Source of the DNA: an uncultured Pseudobutyrivibrio sp.
Lineage (GTDB): Bacteria > Bacillota > Clostridia > Lachnospirales > Lachnospiraceae
Length of the DNA stretch: 64,000 nucleotides
Assembly: GCA_900546435.1 (NCBI GenBank)
Contig: URCQ01000001.1
Span: 62,001 to 126,000 of the forward strand
Direction: 5' to 3'
Positions 43,318 to 51,684 of the stretch are shown in pieces. Positions within the stretch are counted from its first letter, which is position 1, and every line of letters starts with the position of its first letter. The notes beneath the pieces were generated by a model. It searched no databases. It had not been told where the DNA came from and worked only from the letters and a program-made list of their open reading frames with translations. The position numbers and the translations under genes were made by a program.

Positions 43318-44763
43318 ATGATTACAGTAAAATTAAATGAAGCAAATTTTGAATACGATATCTACTCTTTGCTAAAGGCTTTTTATCCACAGGAAGAAAT
43401 CCTTGTGGATGTGAACCCGGTGGCAGATCAAGAGCAGGTATCGTTTTCTTTTGTGGTGGAGTATGCAAAGGATGTGTTGACCATCACATGGAATACAAAA
43501 GAAACAGAGCATACGAGAAGCTGCCCGGTGCATTATGAGGATCGCAAAGATACCAAAAATCGTCTAAAACGGCTTTTATATGAAATTTTACATGAAATAT
43601 CAGGAAAAGAATTGCCATGGGGAACGCTGACTGGTATTCGCCCGACAAAGATACCACTGCACATGTTAGAACAGGGAGCAGATGAGCAACAAATCCGCCG
43701 ATATATGAAAGAGACGTATCTTATTTCGGAGGAAAAAGAGAACCTATGTACACAGATTGCGCAGACGGAACATCGTCTGCTTGCACCAATCGATTATGAG
43801 AATGGTTATAGTGTGTATATTGGAATCCCATTTTGCCCAAGTACATGTCTGTATTGTTCGTTTACCTCATATCCCATTGGTGTCTGGAAAAATCGTGTAG
43901 ACGAATATTTAGAGGCGCTTTTTAAAGAAATTGATTTTGTGGCTGAGCGGATGCAGGGAAAAACACTGGATACGATTTATATTGGTGGCGGGACGCCAAC
44001 GAGTCTTAGTGCAGAACAGCTGGAACGCCTTTTTACAAAGATTGAAAATACACTCGATTTGTCACATTTGCTGGAATATACGGTAGAGGCGGGAAGACCG
44101 GATAGTATTACGCGTGAAAAATTAGAAACGATTCATCGTCATGGAATTGAAAGAATTTCTATCAATCCACAGACAATGAACCAGAAGACATTGGATCTGA
44201 TCGGAAGACATCATACCGTAGAAGAAGTGATTGCGAGTTATCATCTGGCAAGAGAAGTTGGCATTCCAACGATTAATATGGATTTGATTGTAGGACTTCC
44301 GGGAGAACATATGGAAGATGTGCAGCACACAATGTCTGTCATCCGGGATCTTGATCCGGATAATCTGACGGTACATTCTCTTGCAATCAAACGCTCTGCA
44401 AGATTAAATCTGGAATGGGAAAAATACCAGGATATGCATATGGAAAACTCTGAAAAACATATGGAACTCGCACACCAGACAGCAGCAGAACTTGATATGC
44501 AGCCATATTATCTTTATCGACAGAAGAATATGACTGGCAATCTTGAGAATATTGGCTTTGCCAAAGAAGGAAAAGCAGGGCTTTATAATATTCTGATTAT
44601 GGAAGAAAAACAGACGATCCTTGCACTTGGCGCAGGTGCGGCATGCAAATATGTGTCGGATCATGGGCAGACGGTAACACGTTCCGAAAATGTAAAAGAT
44701 GTTGGTCTGTATATCGAAAGAATTGATGAAATGATAGCTCGGAAAAAAGACAAAATAATGTAA
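43318..44763 (+). CDS. hemZ: Coproporphyrinogen III oxidase-like radical SAM protein HemZ
   Basis: 481 residues. An N-terminal 160-residue extension typical of HemZ precedes the radical SAM core. The 4Fe-4S cysteines are Cys173, Cys177 and Cys180 in FCPSTCLYCSF, followed by YIGGGTPTSLS and VEAGRPDSI. HemZ-type proteins are annotated as oxygen-independent coproporphyrinogen III dehydrogenases. No other heme gene is in the window, and the HemN-clade includes heme chaperones, so the exact reaction is uncertain. It lies 15 bases after the MBL gene. Confidence 0.85.
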   Translation: MITVKLNEANFEYDIYSLLKAFYPQEEILVDVNPVADQEQVSFSFVVEYAKDVLTITWNTKETEHTRSCPVHYEDRKDTKNRLKRLLYEILHEISGKELPWGTLTGIRPTKIPLHMLEQGADEQQIRRYMKETYLISEEKENLCTQIAQTEHRLLAPIDYENGYSVYIGIPFCPSTCLYCSFTSYPIGVWKNRVDEYLEALFKEIDFVAERMQGKTLDTIYIGGGTPTSLSAEQLERLFTKIENTLDLSHLLEYTVEAGRPDSITREKLETIHRHGIERISINPQTMNQKTLDLIGRHHTVEEVIASYHLAREVGIPTINMDLIVGLPGEHMEDVQHTMSVIRDLDPDNLTVHSLAIKRSARLNLEWEKYQDMHMENSEKHMELAHQTAAELDMQPYYLYRQKNMTGNLENIGFAKEGKAGLYNILIMEEKQTILALGAGAACKYVSDHGQTVTRSENVKDVGLYIERIDEMIARKKDKIM

Positions 44764-44802
44764 AAAATGCAACAGCTGTTGAAAAACATCCCCCCAGGGA
44801 GC

Positions 44803-44831
44803 TTGTGCACCCCAAAAATCTATGGTAAATT
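44803..44831 (+). promoter_or_regulatory. Candidate promoter of the peptide transporter operon
   Basis: TTGTGC at 44803-44808 and TAAATT at 44826-44831, 17-base spacer, 42 bases before the binding-protein ATG. Overlaps a weak CTTGTGC/GCACAAG inverted repeat. Confidence 0.45.
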
Positions 44832-44873
44832 TTCCTTGCGTTTGACGCACAAGAGAAAACGAGGAGGGGAATC

Positions 44874-46454
44874 ATGAAGAAGGGAAGTTTGAAAAACAAA
44901 GCTGTCGCATGCGTGTTGACATGCGCGATGGTACTTGGTATGGCAGGATGTGGAAAATCCGCATCTCAAACAGAATCAGGATCTGCAGCAATAGATACAA
45001 AGAATACCATTGTTTATGGATCCAATGATTATACAAGAATCAACCCAGCCATGGATGAACATGGTGAAATCAACGCACTTATTTTTGATGGTTTAACAGA
45101 CCACGATGGAGACAATCAGGTTATCCCAAGACTGGCAAAGAGTTGGGAATTTGATGAGGCAACAAATACATATACCTTCCATTTGGAAGAGAATGTAAAA
45201 TGGCATGACGGAGAGAAATTTACAGCCGATGATGTAAAATTTACAATTGAGGCGATTATGGATCCGGAAAACGAGTCAGAAAATGCAGCAAATTATGAAG
45301 ATGTAGAAGAAATCAATGTGATTGATGATTATACCATCGCATTTAAGCTTTCTGCACCAAACGTTGCATTCCTTGACTATATGACAATGGCAATCTTACC
45401 AAAGCATTTGCTGGAAGGTGAGAATATGCAGGAGTCAGACTACTTTAGAAATCCGGTTGGTACAGGCCCATTCAAGCTCGCAAAATGGGATGAAGGACAG
45501 CAGATTGTTTTAACGAAGAACGAAGATTACTTTGCGGGACCTGCAAAGATTGATGCTGTTGTATTTAAGATTGTAAATGATGACAACGCAAAGGCATTAC
45601 AGCTGCAGTCTGGAGAATTAAACCTTGCACAGGTTACGCCAAAGGATGCAAAGACATTTGAAGATGATAAGGATCACACGGTATATCAGATGAGTACTTC
45701 TGATTACAGAGGTATTTTGTATAACTTCGCAAATGAGTATTGGCAGAAAAACAGTGACTTAATCCCAGCCATCAGCTATTGCGTAGATCGTCAGGCAATC
45801 ATTGATTCTGTATTGCTTGGTCATGGACAGATTGCGTATAGTCCATTACAGAAAAACAAGTATAACTGTGAAGATGTTGAAAAATATGAGTTTAACTTAG
45901 ATAAAGCAGAAGAAGCATTTGAAGCAGCAGGATGTACAAAAGATGAGGAAGGCTTCTGGACAAGAAACGGCGAGCGCATTGGATTTACCATTGATGCATC
46001 TCCGGATGATCAGGTCAGAATTGATATGGCGCAGATTGTTGCACAGCAGTTAAAGGAAGCCGGTCTTGAAGTGAAGGCAGAAGTCCCGGCAGAAGGCATT
46101 GACTGGGGCGGTCAGGAATGTTGTATTATCGGATGGGGCTCTCCATTTGATGCAGATGATCATACATACAAAGTATTTGGTACAGATAAGGGTGCAAACT
46201 ACTCGATGTACTCGAATGAAAAGGTAGATGAGTATCTGAAAGCAGCAAGAGAGACAGATGACGAAAATGTAAGAATGGAACAGTATGCATTATTCCAGAA
46301 GGAATTAGCAAAAACACCGGCATTCACATTCTTCTGTTACATTGATGCCATGTATGTGGCTGCAAATAATATTTCAGGCATTGATGAAAATACAGTCCTT
46401 GGACATCACGGCGTAGGTATTTTCTGGAATGTTTGCGATTGGACAATCCAATAA
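44874..46454 (+). CDS. Oligopeptide/nickel-type ABC transporter substrate-binding lipoprotein
   Basis: 526 residues. The signal peptide has lipobox GMAGC (Cys near residue 26). The mature protein is an SBP_bac_5 (OppA/DppA-like) two-lobe receptor: LAKSWEFDEATNTYTFHLEE, VKWHDGEKFTADDVKFT and NPVGTGPFKLAKWDEGQ. It presents peptides, or possibly metal complexes, to the adjacent permease. GAGGAGGGG precedes the ATG. It is followed by a hairpin that probably raises its expression over the downstream subunits. Confidence 0.9.
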   Translation: MKKGSLKNKAVACVLTCAMVLGMAGCGKSASQTESGSAAIDTKNTIVYGSNDYTRINPAMDEHGEINALIFDGLTDHDGDNQVIPRLAKSWEFDEATNTYTFHLEENVKWHDGEKFTADDVKFTIEAIMDPENESENAANYEDVEEINVIDDYTIAFKLSAPNVAFLDYMTMAILPKHLLEGENMQESDYFRNPVGTGPFKLAKWDEGQQIVLTKNEDYFAGPAKIDAVVFKIVNDDNAKALQLQSGELNLAQVTPKDAKTFEDDKDHTVYQMSTSDYRGILYNFANEYWQKNSDLIPAISYCVDRQAIIDSVLLGHGQIAYSPLQKNKYNCEDVEKYEFNLDKAEEAFEAAGCTKDEEGFWTRNGERIGFTIDASPDDQVRIDMAQIVAQQLKEAGLEVKAEVPAEGIDWGGQECCIIGWGSPFDADDHTYKVFGTDKGANYSMYSNEKVDEYLKAARETDDENVRMEQYALFQKELAKTPAFTFFCYIDAMYVAANNISGIDENTVLGHHGVGIFWNVCDWTIQ

Positions 46455-46476
46455 AAGTTTGACATAGCAATATGCG

Positions 46477-46504
46477 AAAGGGGCTTTGAAATGAGCCCCT
46501 TTTT
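46477..46504 (+). terminator. Intra-operon terminator after the binding protein
   Basis: AAAGGGGCT pairs with AGCCCCTTT around an 8-base loop and ends in a T-run. It lies between the binding-protein gene and the first ATPase gene. Confidence 0.85.
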
Positions 46505-46547
46505 CCACTGTCTATGATTGCTTTATGTCAGTTAAAAGAGGAAAAAA

Positions 46548-47570
46548 ATGGAATTACTAAAAGTAGAGAATCTCTCTGTAGAAATCGGCGCAGTCCGTGA
46601 GTCAGTCAAAGCGGTAAGAGATGTATCTTTTTCATTGCAGGATGGGGAAATTCTTGCGGTTTGTGGAGAGTCCGGCTGTGGGAAAAGCATGCTTTGTAAG
46701 AGTATTATGGGGCTGCTCCCAAAGAGTGGAAAAATTACAAAAGGTTCTATTTATATAGAAGGAAATGATATTACAAATTATACAGAACGTCAGATGGAAC
46801 GTCTGCGTGGCGGATTTTTTTCTATGATTTTTCAAGATCCAATGACAGCGCTTGATCCGACCTATACCATTGGTGCGCAAATTGCGGAATCCATTCGTAT
46901 AAACAATAAAGATATGTCAAAGGAACAGATAGAAAAACGTGTCATAGAATTGATGGAACTGGTTGGAATTGAAAATCCAGTGGAAAGACAGAAACTGTAT
47001 CCATACAACTTTTCAGGTGGTATGCGGCAGCGTAGTGTTATGGCAATTGCATTGGCATCGAATCCGCGCATTTTGTTTGCGGATGAGCCAACGACCGCTT
47101 TGGATGTTACGATTCAGGCACAGATATTAGATTTGCTGCGGGAAATTCAAAGTCGTTTACATACAGCTACGGTATTGGTATCGCATGATTTGGGCGTGGT
47201 TGCCCGTGCGGCAGACCGTGTGGCGATTATGTATGCGGGTAAGATTGTGGAAATCGGTACCGTAGAAGATGTTTTTTATGATCCAAGGCATCCGTATACG
47301 TGGGGATTGATGCAGTCACTGCCGGCTTTTTCAAAAGGAAAAGACGCTTTATATACGATTCCGGGAATGCCGCCATCGTTATCACATCCACCCCGGGGGG
47401 ATGCATTTGCCAATCGAAATCAATATGCGTTAGACATTGACTATGAAGAGGCTCCACCCATGTTTCAGATTTCAGATACGCATTATGCGGCTACATGGCT
47501 TTTGGATGAAAGAGCGCCAAAAGTTGAGAATCATCTCAGGGGAGGCTTACAATGTCAGAAAACATATTAG
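46548..47570 (+). CDS. Peptide ABC transporter ATP-binding protein, OppD/DppD type
   Basis: 340 residues. Walker A is GESGCGKSM near residue 40, the signature is FSGGMRQR, Walker B is ILFADEPTTALD, and the switch is VLVSHDLG. The C-terminal oligopeptide-transporter extension is present (HPYTWGLMQSLPAF), as in OppD. It pairs with the next ATPase as a heterodimer. The start of the next gene overlaps its last 19 bases. GAGG precedes the ATG. Confidence 0.93.
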   Translation: MELLKVENLSVEIGAVRESVKAVRDVSFSLQDGEILAVCGESGCGKSMLCKSIMGLLPKSGKITKGSIYIEGNDITNYTERQMERLRGGFFSMIFQDPMTALDPTYTIGAQIAESIRINNKDMSKEQIEKRVIELMELVGIENPVERQKLYPYNFSGGMRQRSVMAIALASNPRILFADEPTTALDVTIQAQILDLLREIQSRLHTATVLVSHDLGVVARAADRVAIMYAGKIVEIGTVEDVFYDPRHPYTWGLMQSLPAFSKGKDALYTIPGMPPSLSHPPRGDAFANRNQYALDIDYEEAPPMFQISDTHYAATWLLDERAPKVENHLRGGLQCQKTY

Positions 47571-48466
47571 AAGTGGAACACTTAACCCACGCATTTACAT
47601 TAGATAAAAAAACAAAAATCAAAGCCGTTGATGATGTTTCCTTTCAGATTAAGCAGGGCGAGATTCTTGGGATTGTAGGAGAATCCGGCTCGGGAAAATC
47701 GACATTGGCAAGATGCATTATGAACATCTATGAGCCAAATGCTGGCGTTGTGCGCTTTCATGGCATTAATGTATTAGACCGTGCTGCGTTTAGAGCAAAT
47801 AAAAAACTTCTGCAGACGCAGCGGCAGATGATTTTTCAGGATTCCGCATCGAGCTTAAACCAGAGAATGAAAGCAGTAGATATTATCAGTGAACCTTTGA
47901 AAATCAATCATATCAAAACGGCAAGAAAAACAGCGAAAGCAGAAGCGGCCTTTCAGTTACAAACGGTTGGACTGGACGAGTCGTTTTTAGAACGATATCC
48001 TTCGCAGATGTCAGGGGGACAAAGACAGCGCGTGGCCATTGCGCGTGCGCTTACCACAGAACCGGATCTTCTGATCGCAGATGAGCCGGTGGCATCTTTG
48101 GATGTGTCCATTCAGGCGCAGATTATCAATTTGTTCCGCCATTTACAGCAGGAGCATGGTTTTTCGATTTTGTTTATTGCACATGATCTGGCGATGGTAG
48201 AATTTTTGTGCGACCGTGTTGGGGTTATGTATCATGGAAAGCTGGTGGAACTTGCGGATACGACAGAATTATATGAACATCCACTGCATCCCTATACAAA
48301 GATACTTTTGTCTGCTATTCCGCTTCCGGATCCGATAGCAGAACGAAAAAAGGTACGTCCGGATTACTCCGCTATGAAATTTGATACAGAGGGTCAGCTG
48401 GTGGAAGTGGCACCTGGACACTTTGTATTGCAAAAGGGAGGAGGGGATGTAAGTGAAGAAAAATAA
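47552..48466 (+). CDS. Peptide ABC transporter ATP-binding protein, OppF/DppF type
   Basis: 304 residues. Walker A is GESGSGKSTLA, the signature is MSGGQRQRVAIARAL, Walker B is LLIADEPVASLD, and the switch is LFIAHDLAM. The C-terminal oligo_HPY segment is HPLHPYTKILLSAIPLP. It is the second ATPase of the transporter. It overlaps the genes on both sides, so its expression is tightly coupled. Confidence 0.93.
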   Translation: MSENILEVEHLTHAFTLDKKTKIKAVDDVSFQIKQGEILGIVGESGSGKSTLARCIMNIYEPNAGVVRFHGINVLDRAAFRANKKLLQTQRQMIFQDSASSLNQRMKAVDIISEPLKINHIKTARKTAKAEAAFQLQTVGLDESFLERYPSQMSGGQRQRVAIARALTTEPDLLIADEPVASLDVSIQAQIINLFRHLQQEHGFSILFIAHDLAMVEFLCDRVGVMYHGKLVELADTTELYEHPLHPYTKILLSAIPLPDPIAERKKVRPDYSAMKFDTEGQLVEVAPGHFVLQKGGGDVSEEK

Positions 48467-49469
48467 AATTCTTTATTATTTGAAAAAGGCAGCTATCTTT
48501 TTTATCAGCATCTTTGTGCTTTCTGTTGCGGTATTTTTTATGGCACGTCTGACACCGACAGATCCTCTGCAATCCTATTATGGTGAGCGGACAGAAAAGA
48601 TGTCGGTGGAAGAAAAGGATAGAGCAAGAGAGCGACTGGGATTAAACGAGCCCATTATTGTGCAATATGGAAAATGGCTGCAAAATGCAAGTCATGGGGA
48701 ATTTGGTATTTCCTACAAATACAAGCAGGATGTCCTTCAAATCATTGAAAAGAGAATCGGCAATACCTTGCTACTTGGTGGTATTGGTTTTGTACTGACT
48801 TTTGTTGGAGCGATTCTTCTTGGTGTACTTTGTGCGATGCATGAAGATAGTTGGCTGGATCGTATGCTATCTACCATCGGAACCATCACAAGCTGTATAC
48901 CGGAGTTTTGGTTTGCGCTTGTGCTGATTCTTGTATTTAGCGTACTGCTGCACTGGCTGCCAAGTAGTGGTGCAATGAGTGTCGGAAAAGAAGGCGATGT
49001 GGCAGATATGGCATTGCATTTGATTATGCCGTTGACGGTTGTTATTTTTGAACATCTTTGGTATTACGCGTATATGATTCGTAATAAATTGCTGGAGGAA
49101 GTGCGCGCAGATTATGTCCTGCTTTTTAAATCCGTGGGAATGAAGAAAAAGACTATTTTGTTCCGACATTGCCTGAAAAATGTCATGCCAACCATTGTAA
49201 GTATTATGGCGATTTCAGTGCCACATATTCTAGGGGGTACCTATATTGTGGAGACCGTATTTTCCTATCCGGGGATTGGTATGCTTTCTTATGAAAGTGC
49301 CAGATACGGCGACTATAATATGTTAATGGTTCTTTGTATGATGACAGGAATTGTTATCATTTTTTGCAACATCGTAGGACAAACCATCAATGAAAAAATT
49401 GATCCACGAATAAAGACGAATGAAATCACGGAGAAATCGGAGGTTCAATATAGTGGAAAAACAAGATAA
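48453..49469 (+). CDS. Peptide ABC transporter permease, OppB/DppB type
   Basis: 338 residues, GTG start preceded by GGAGGAGGGG. It has six membrane helices with the N-terminal helix and periplasmic loop of DppB-type permeases (VFFMARLTPTDPL, ERLGLNEPIIVQYGKWL). The EAA-type cytoplasmic loop VRADYVLLFKSVGMKKK contacts the ATPase. It overlaps the preceding ATPase gene by 14 bases. Confidence 0.92.
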   Translation: MKKNKILYYLKKAAIFFISIFVLSVAVFFMARLTPTDPLQSYYGERTEKMSVEEKDRARERLGLNEPIIVQYGKWLQNASHGEFGISYKYKQDVLQIIEKRIGNTLLLGGIGFVLTFVGAILLGVLCAMHEDSWLDRMLSTIGTITSCIPEFWFALVLILVFSVLLHWLPSSGAMSVGKEGDVADMALHLIMPLTVVIFEHLWYYAYMIRNKLLEEVRADYVLLFKSVGMKKKTILFRHCLKNVMPTIVSIMAISVPHILGGTYIVETVFSYPGIGMLSYESARYGDYNMLMVLCMMTGIVIIFCNIVGQTINEKIDPRIKTNEITEKSEVQYSGKTR

Positions 49470-50340
49470 ATTTCAAATAGTTGGACCTGGAAGACGAAAC
49501 GAAGATGTTGTGGAAGAAAAGAAATCTGTGCGTAAGTTACCATATGTATCTTTGATGATACTCGGGGTGATTGTGTTGGGATGCCTGTGTGCAGATTTGC
49601 TTTCCAATCAGGATGCTTCCTATATGGATTTGATGAACTATGCAAAGCCTCCGTGCAGACAGTTTTTGTTTGGAACAGATCATCTGGGACGCGATCTGTT
49701 TTCCTGTATCTGGCAGGGTGGACGTGTATCTTTATTTATCGGCGTGGTTGCAACGGTTATCTCGACATTTCTTGCTGTGGTATATGGCGCACTGAGTGGA
49801 CTGGCATCGGATATTGTGGATACGATTATGATGCGAGCGACGGAAATTATGTTGAGTATACCATCGCTTCTTCTGATTATTTTTATCCAGGCAATTTTGG
49901 GAGATCCAACGATGCTTTCGATTGCTTTTATTATTGGAATTACCAACTGGTGCAGCATTGCAAAAGTGGTTCGTACGGAAGTCAGACAAATTAGAAAAAG
50001 TGAGTACGTGGTGGCGTCAAAGTGTATGGGCGGAGGATTTTTCCACATTCTTGCAAAACATCTTGGACCGAATTTTATCTCTGCCATTATGTTTATGGTT
50101 GTCATGAACATCCGGTCTGCGATTGTAACAGAATCCACACTTAGTTTTATGGGAATGGGATTGCCGCTGGATGTTATTTCATGGGGAAGTCTGTTATCTC
50201 TATCCGATAAGGCGCTTATGACAAAATCCTGGTGGATTATTATGATTCCGGGACTGTTTCTAATCGTTCTTCTGATTTGCCTGACCAATGTCGGCAACTG
50301 GTTAAGAAAATCTGTAAATCAAAAGGAGAGTAATCTCTAG
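49453..50340 (+). CDS. Peptide ABC transporter permease, OppC/DppC type
   Basis: The GTG start at 49453 is preferred: GGAGG (49439-49443) is 9 bases upstream, whereas the ATG at 49420 has none. 295 residues. DppC-type features are FLFGTDHLGRDLFSCIWQGG after the first helix, ILGDPTMLSIAF, and the EAA loop VRTEVRQIRKSEYVVASKCMG. It is the second membrane subunit and ends the operon. The hisS promoter starts at the very next base. Confidence 0.92.
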   Translation: MEKQDKFQIVGPGRRNEDVVEEKKSVRKLPYVSLMILGVIVLGCLCADLLSNQDASYMDLMNYAKPPCRQFLFGTDHLGRDLFSCIWQGGRVSLFIGVVATVISTFLAVVYGALSGLASDIVDTIMMRATEIMLSIPSLLLIIFIQAILGDPTMLSIAFIIGITNWCSIAKVVRTEVRQIRKSEYVVASKCMGGGFFHILAKHLGPNFISAIMFMVVMNIRSAIVTESTLSFMGMGLPLDVISWGSLLSLSDKALMTKSWWIIMIPGLFLIVLLICLTNVGNWLRKSVNQKESNL

Positions 50341-50369
50341 TTGCGCACAATTTTAAAACGGATTATAAT
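50341..50369 (+). promoter_or_regulatory. Sigma-A promoter of hisS
   Basis: TTGCGC at 50341-50346 and TATAAT at 50364-50369 with a 17-base spacer, directly after the permease stop codon and 35 bases before the hisS ATG. Confidence 0.75.
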
Positions 50370-50403
50370 GAAGTGTAAATGTTTAATAGTTGGAGGAAGT
50401 AAA

Positions 50404-51666
50404 ATGGCTTTAAGTAAGAAACCAGTCAATGGCATGAAGGATATCCTGCCAAGAGAGATGGAAATTCGCGATTATGTGACGAATGTAATTAAGACAACGT
50501 ATCGTGAGTTTGGATTTACACCGATTGAGACACCATGTATGGAAAATATCGCGAATCTGAGCAACAAGCAGGGAGGCGAGAATGAAAAATTAATCTTTAA
50601 GGTGTTAAAAAGAGGTGAAAAGCTGCATCTGGACACTGCGAAAGAAGAAAATGATGTCGTGGATTTTGGTATGCGCTATGATCTTACTGTGCCACTTTGC
50701 AGATTCTATTCAAATAATGCAAATGATCTGCCAAGCCCATTTAAGGCATTGCAGATTGGTAATGTGTGGAGAGCAGACCGACCACAGCGAGGTCGTTATC
50801 GCCAGTTTACCCAGTGTGATATTGATATCTTAGGTGAGCCATCAAATATGGCAGAAATCGAACTGATTCTTGCTACGACAACAACACTCGGAAGACTTGG
50901 ATTTTCCGGCTTTGAAATCCGTATCAATGAGCGCCGTATCTTAAAAGCGATGGCAGCATACAGTGGATTTGAAGAGAAGGATTACGATAGTATTTTTATT
51001 ACCCTGGATAAGATGGACAAGATTGGTACCGAGGGCGTATCCGCAGAGCTTTTGGAAAATGGTTATGCAAAGGAGAGCGTCGATAAATATCTTGGACTGT
51101 TTGATGCATTGGCAGATAAGAAAAAGGTATCGGAGGGCGTAAGCTTCTTACAGGAGACACTTGGTACTTATCTGGATGAAGAAATATCAACCAATTTACA
51201 GGAGATCGCGCAGACAGTTGAGGCAGCAAAAGCAGCAGACTTTGCGCTTGTATTTGATCCGACCTTAGTGCGTGGTATGAGTTACTATACAGGAACGATT
51301 TTTGAAATTGCCATTCCTGAATTTGGCGGAAGTTGTGGTGGCGGTGGCCGTTATGATGAGATGATTGGCAAGTTTACCGGTCAGAATGTACCTGCTTGTG
51401 GATTTTCAATTGGATTTGAACGTATCATTTTACTTTTGATGGAGCAGGGATATGAAATCCCGGAGAGACCAAAGAAAGTGGCTTATCTGGTGGAAAAGAA
51501 ATACCCGGCAAAGAAATTGATCGCGGTATTGCAGCAGGCGAAAGAAGCCAGAGAAAATGGGCAACAAGTACAGGTTGTTCGCATGAATAAGAATAAGAAA
51601 TTCCAGAAAGAACAATTACAAAAAGAGGGATACGAAGAATTCGTAGAATTTTTCAATAGAGATTAA
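50404..51666 (+). CDS. hisS: Histidyl-tRNA synthetase
   Basis: The ATG at 50404 follows GGAGG; the longer ORF would include the promoter. 420 residues, standard. Class II synthetase motifs are PVNGMKDILPREM near the start, motif 2 around GNVWRADRPQRGRYRQFTQC, and the histidine-specific segments LVRGMSYYTGTIFEI and motif 3 GFSIGFERI, then the anticodon-binding domain. It charges tRNA-His. hisS and aspS are separated by 18 bases and are a common conserved pair in Firmicutes. Confidence 0.97.
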   Translation: MALSKKPVNGMKDILPREMEIRDYVTNVIKTTYREFGFTPIETPCMENIANLSNKQGGENEKLIFKVLKRGEKLHLDTAKEENDVVDFGMRYDLTVPLCRFYSNNANDLPSPFKALQIGNVWRADRPQRGRYRQFTQCDIDILGEPSNMAEIELILATTTTLGRLGFSGFEIRINERRILKAMAAYSGFEEKDYDSIFITLDKMDKIGTEGVSAELLENGYAKESVDKYLGLFDALADKKKVSEGVSFLQETLGTYLDEEISTNLQEIAQTVEAAKAADFALVFDPTLVRGMSYYTGTIFEIAIPEFGGSCGGGGRYDEMIGKFTGQNVPACGFSIGFERIILLLMEQGYEIPERPKKVAYLVEKKYPAKKLIAVLQQAKEARENGQQVQVVRMNKNKKFQKEQLQKEGYEEFVEFFNRD

Positions 51667-51684
51667 CCAGGAGGAAAGAAAGAC

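Noticed and set aside
49680..50297. 205-codon minus-strand frame antisense to the OppC-type permease
   Set aside because: The plus-strand permease is clearly supported by family motifs; the antisense frame is a shadow.
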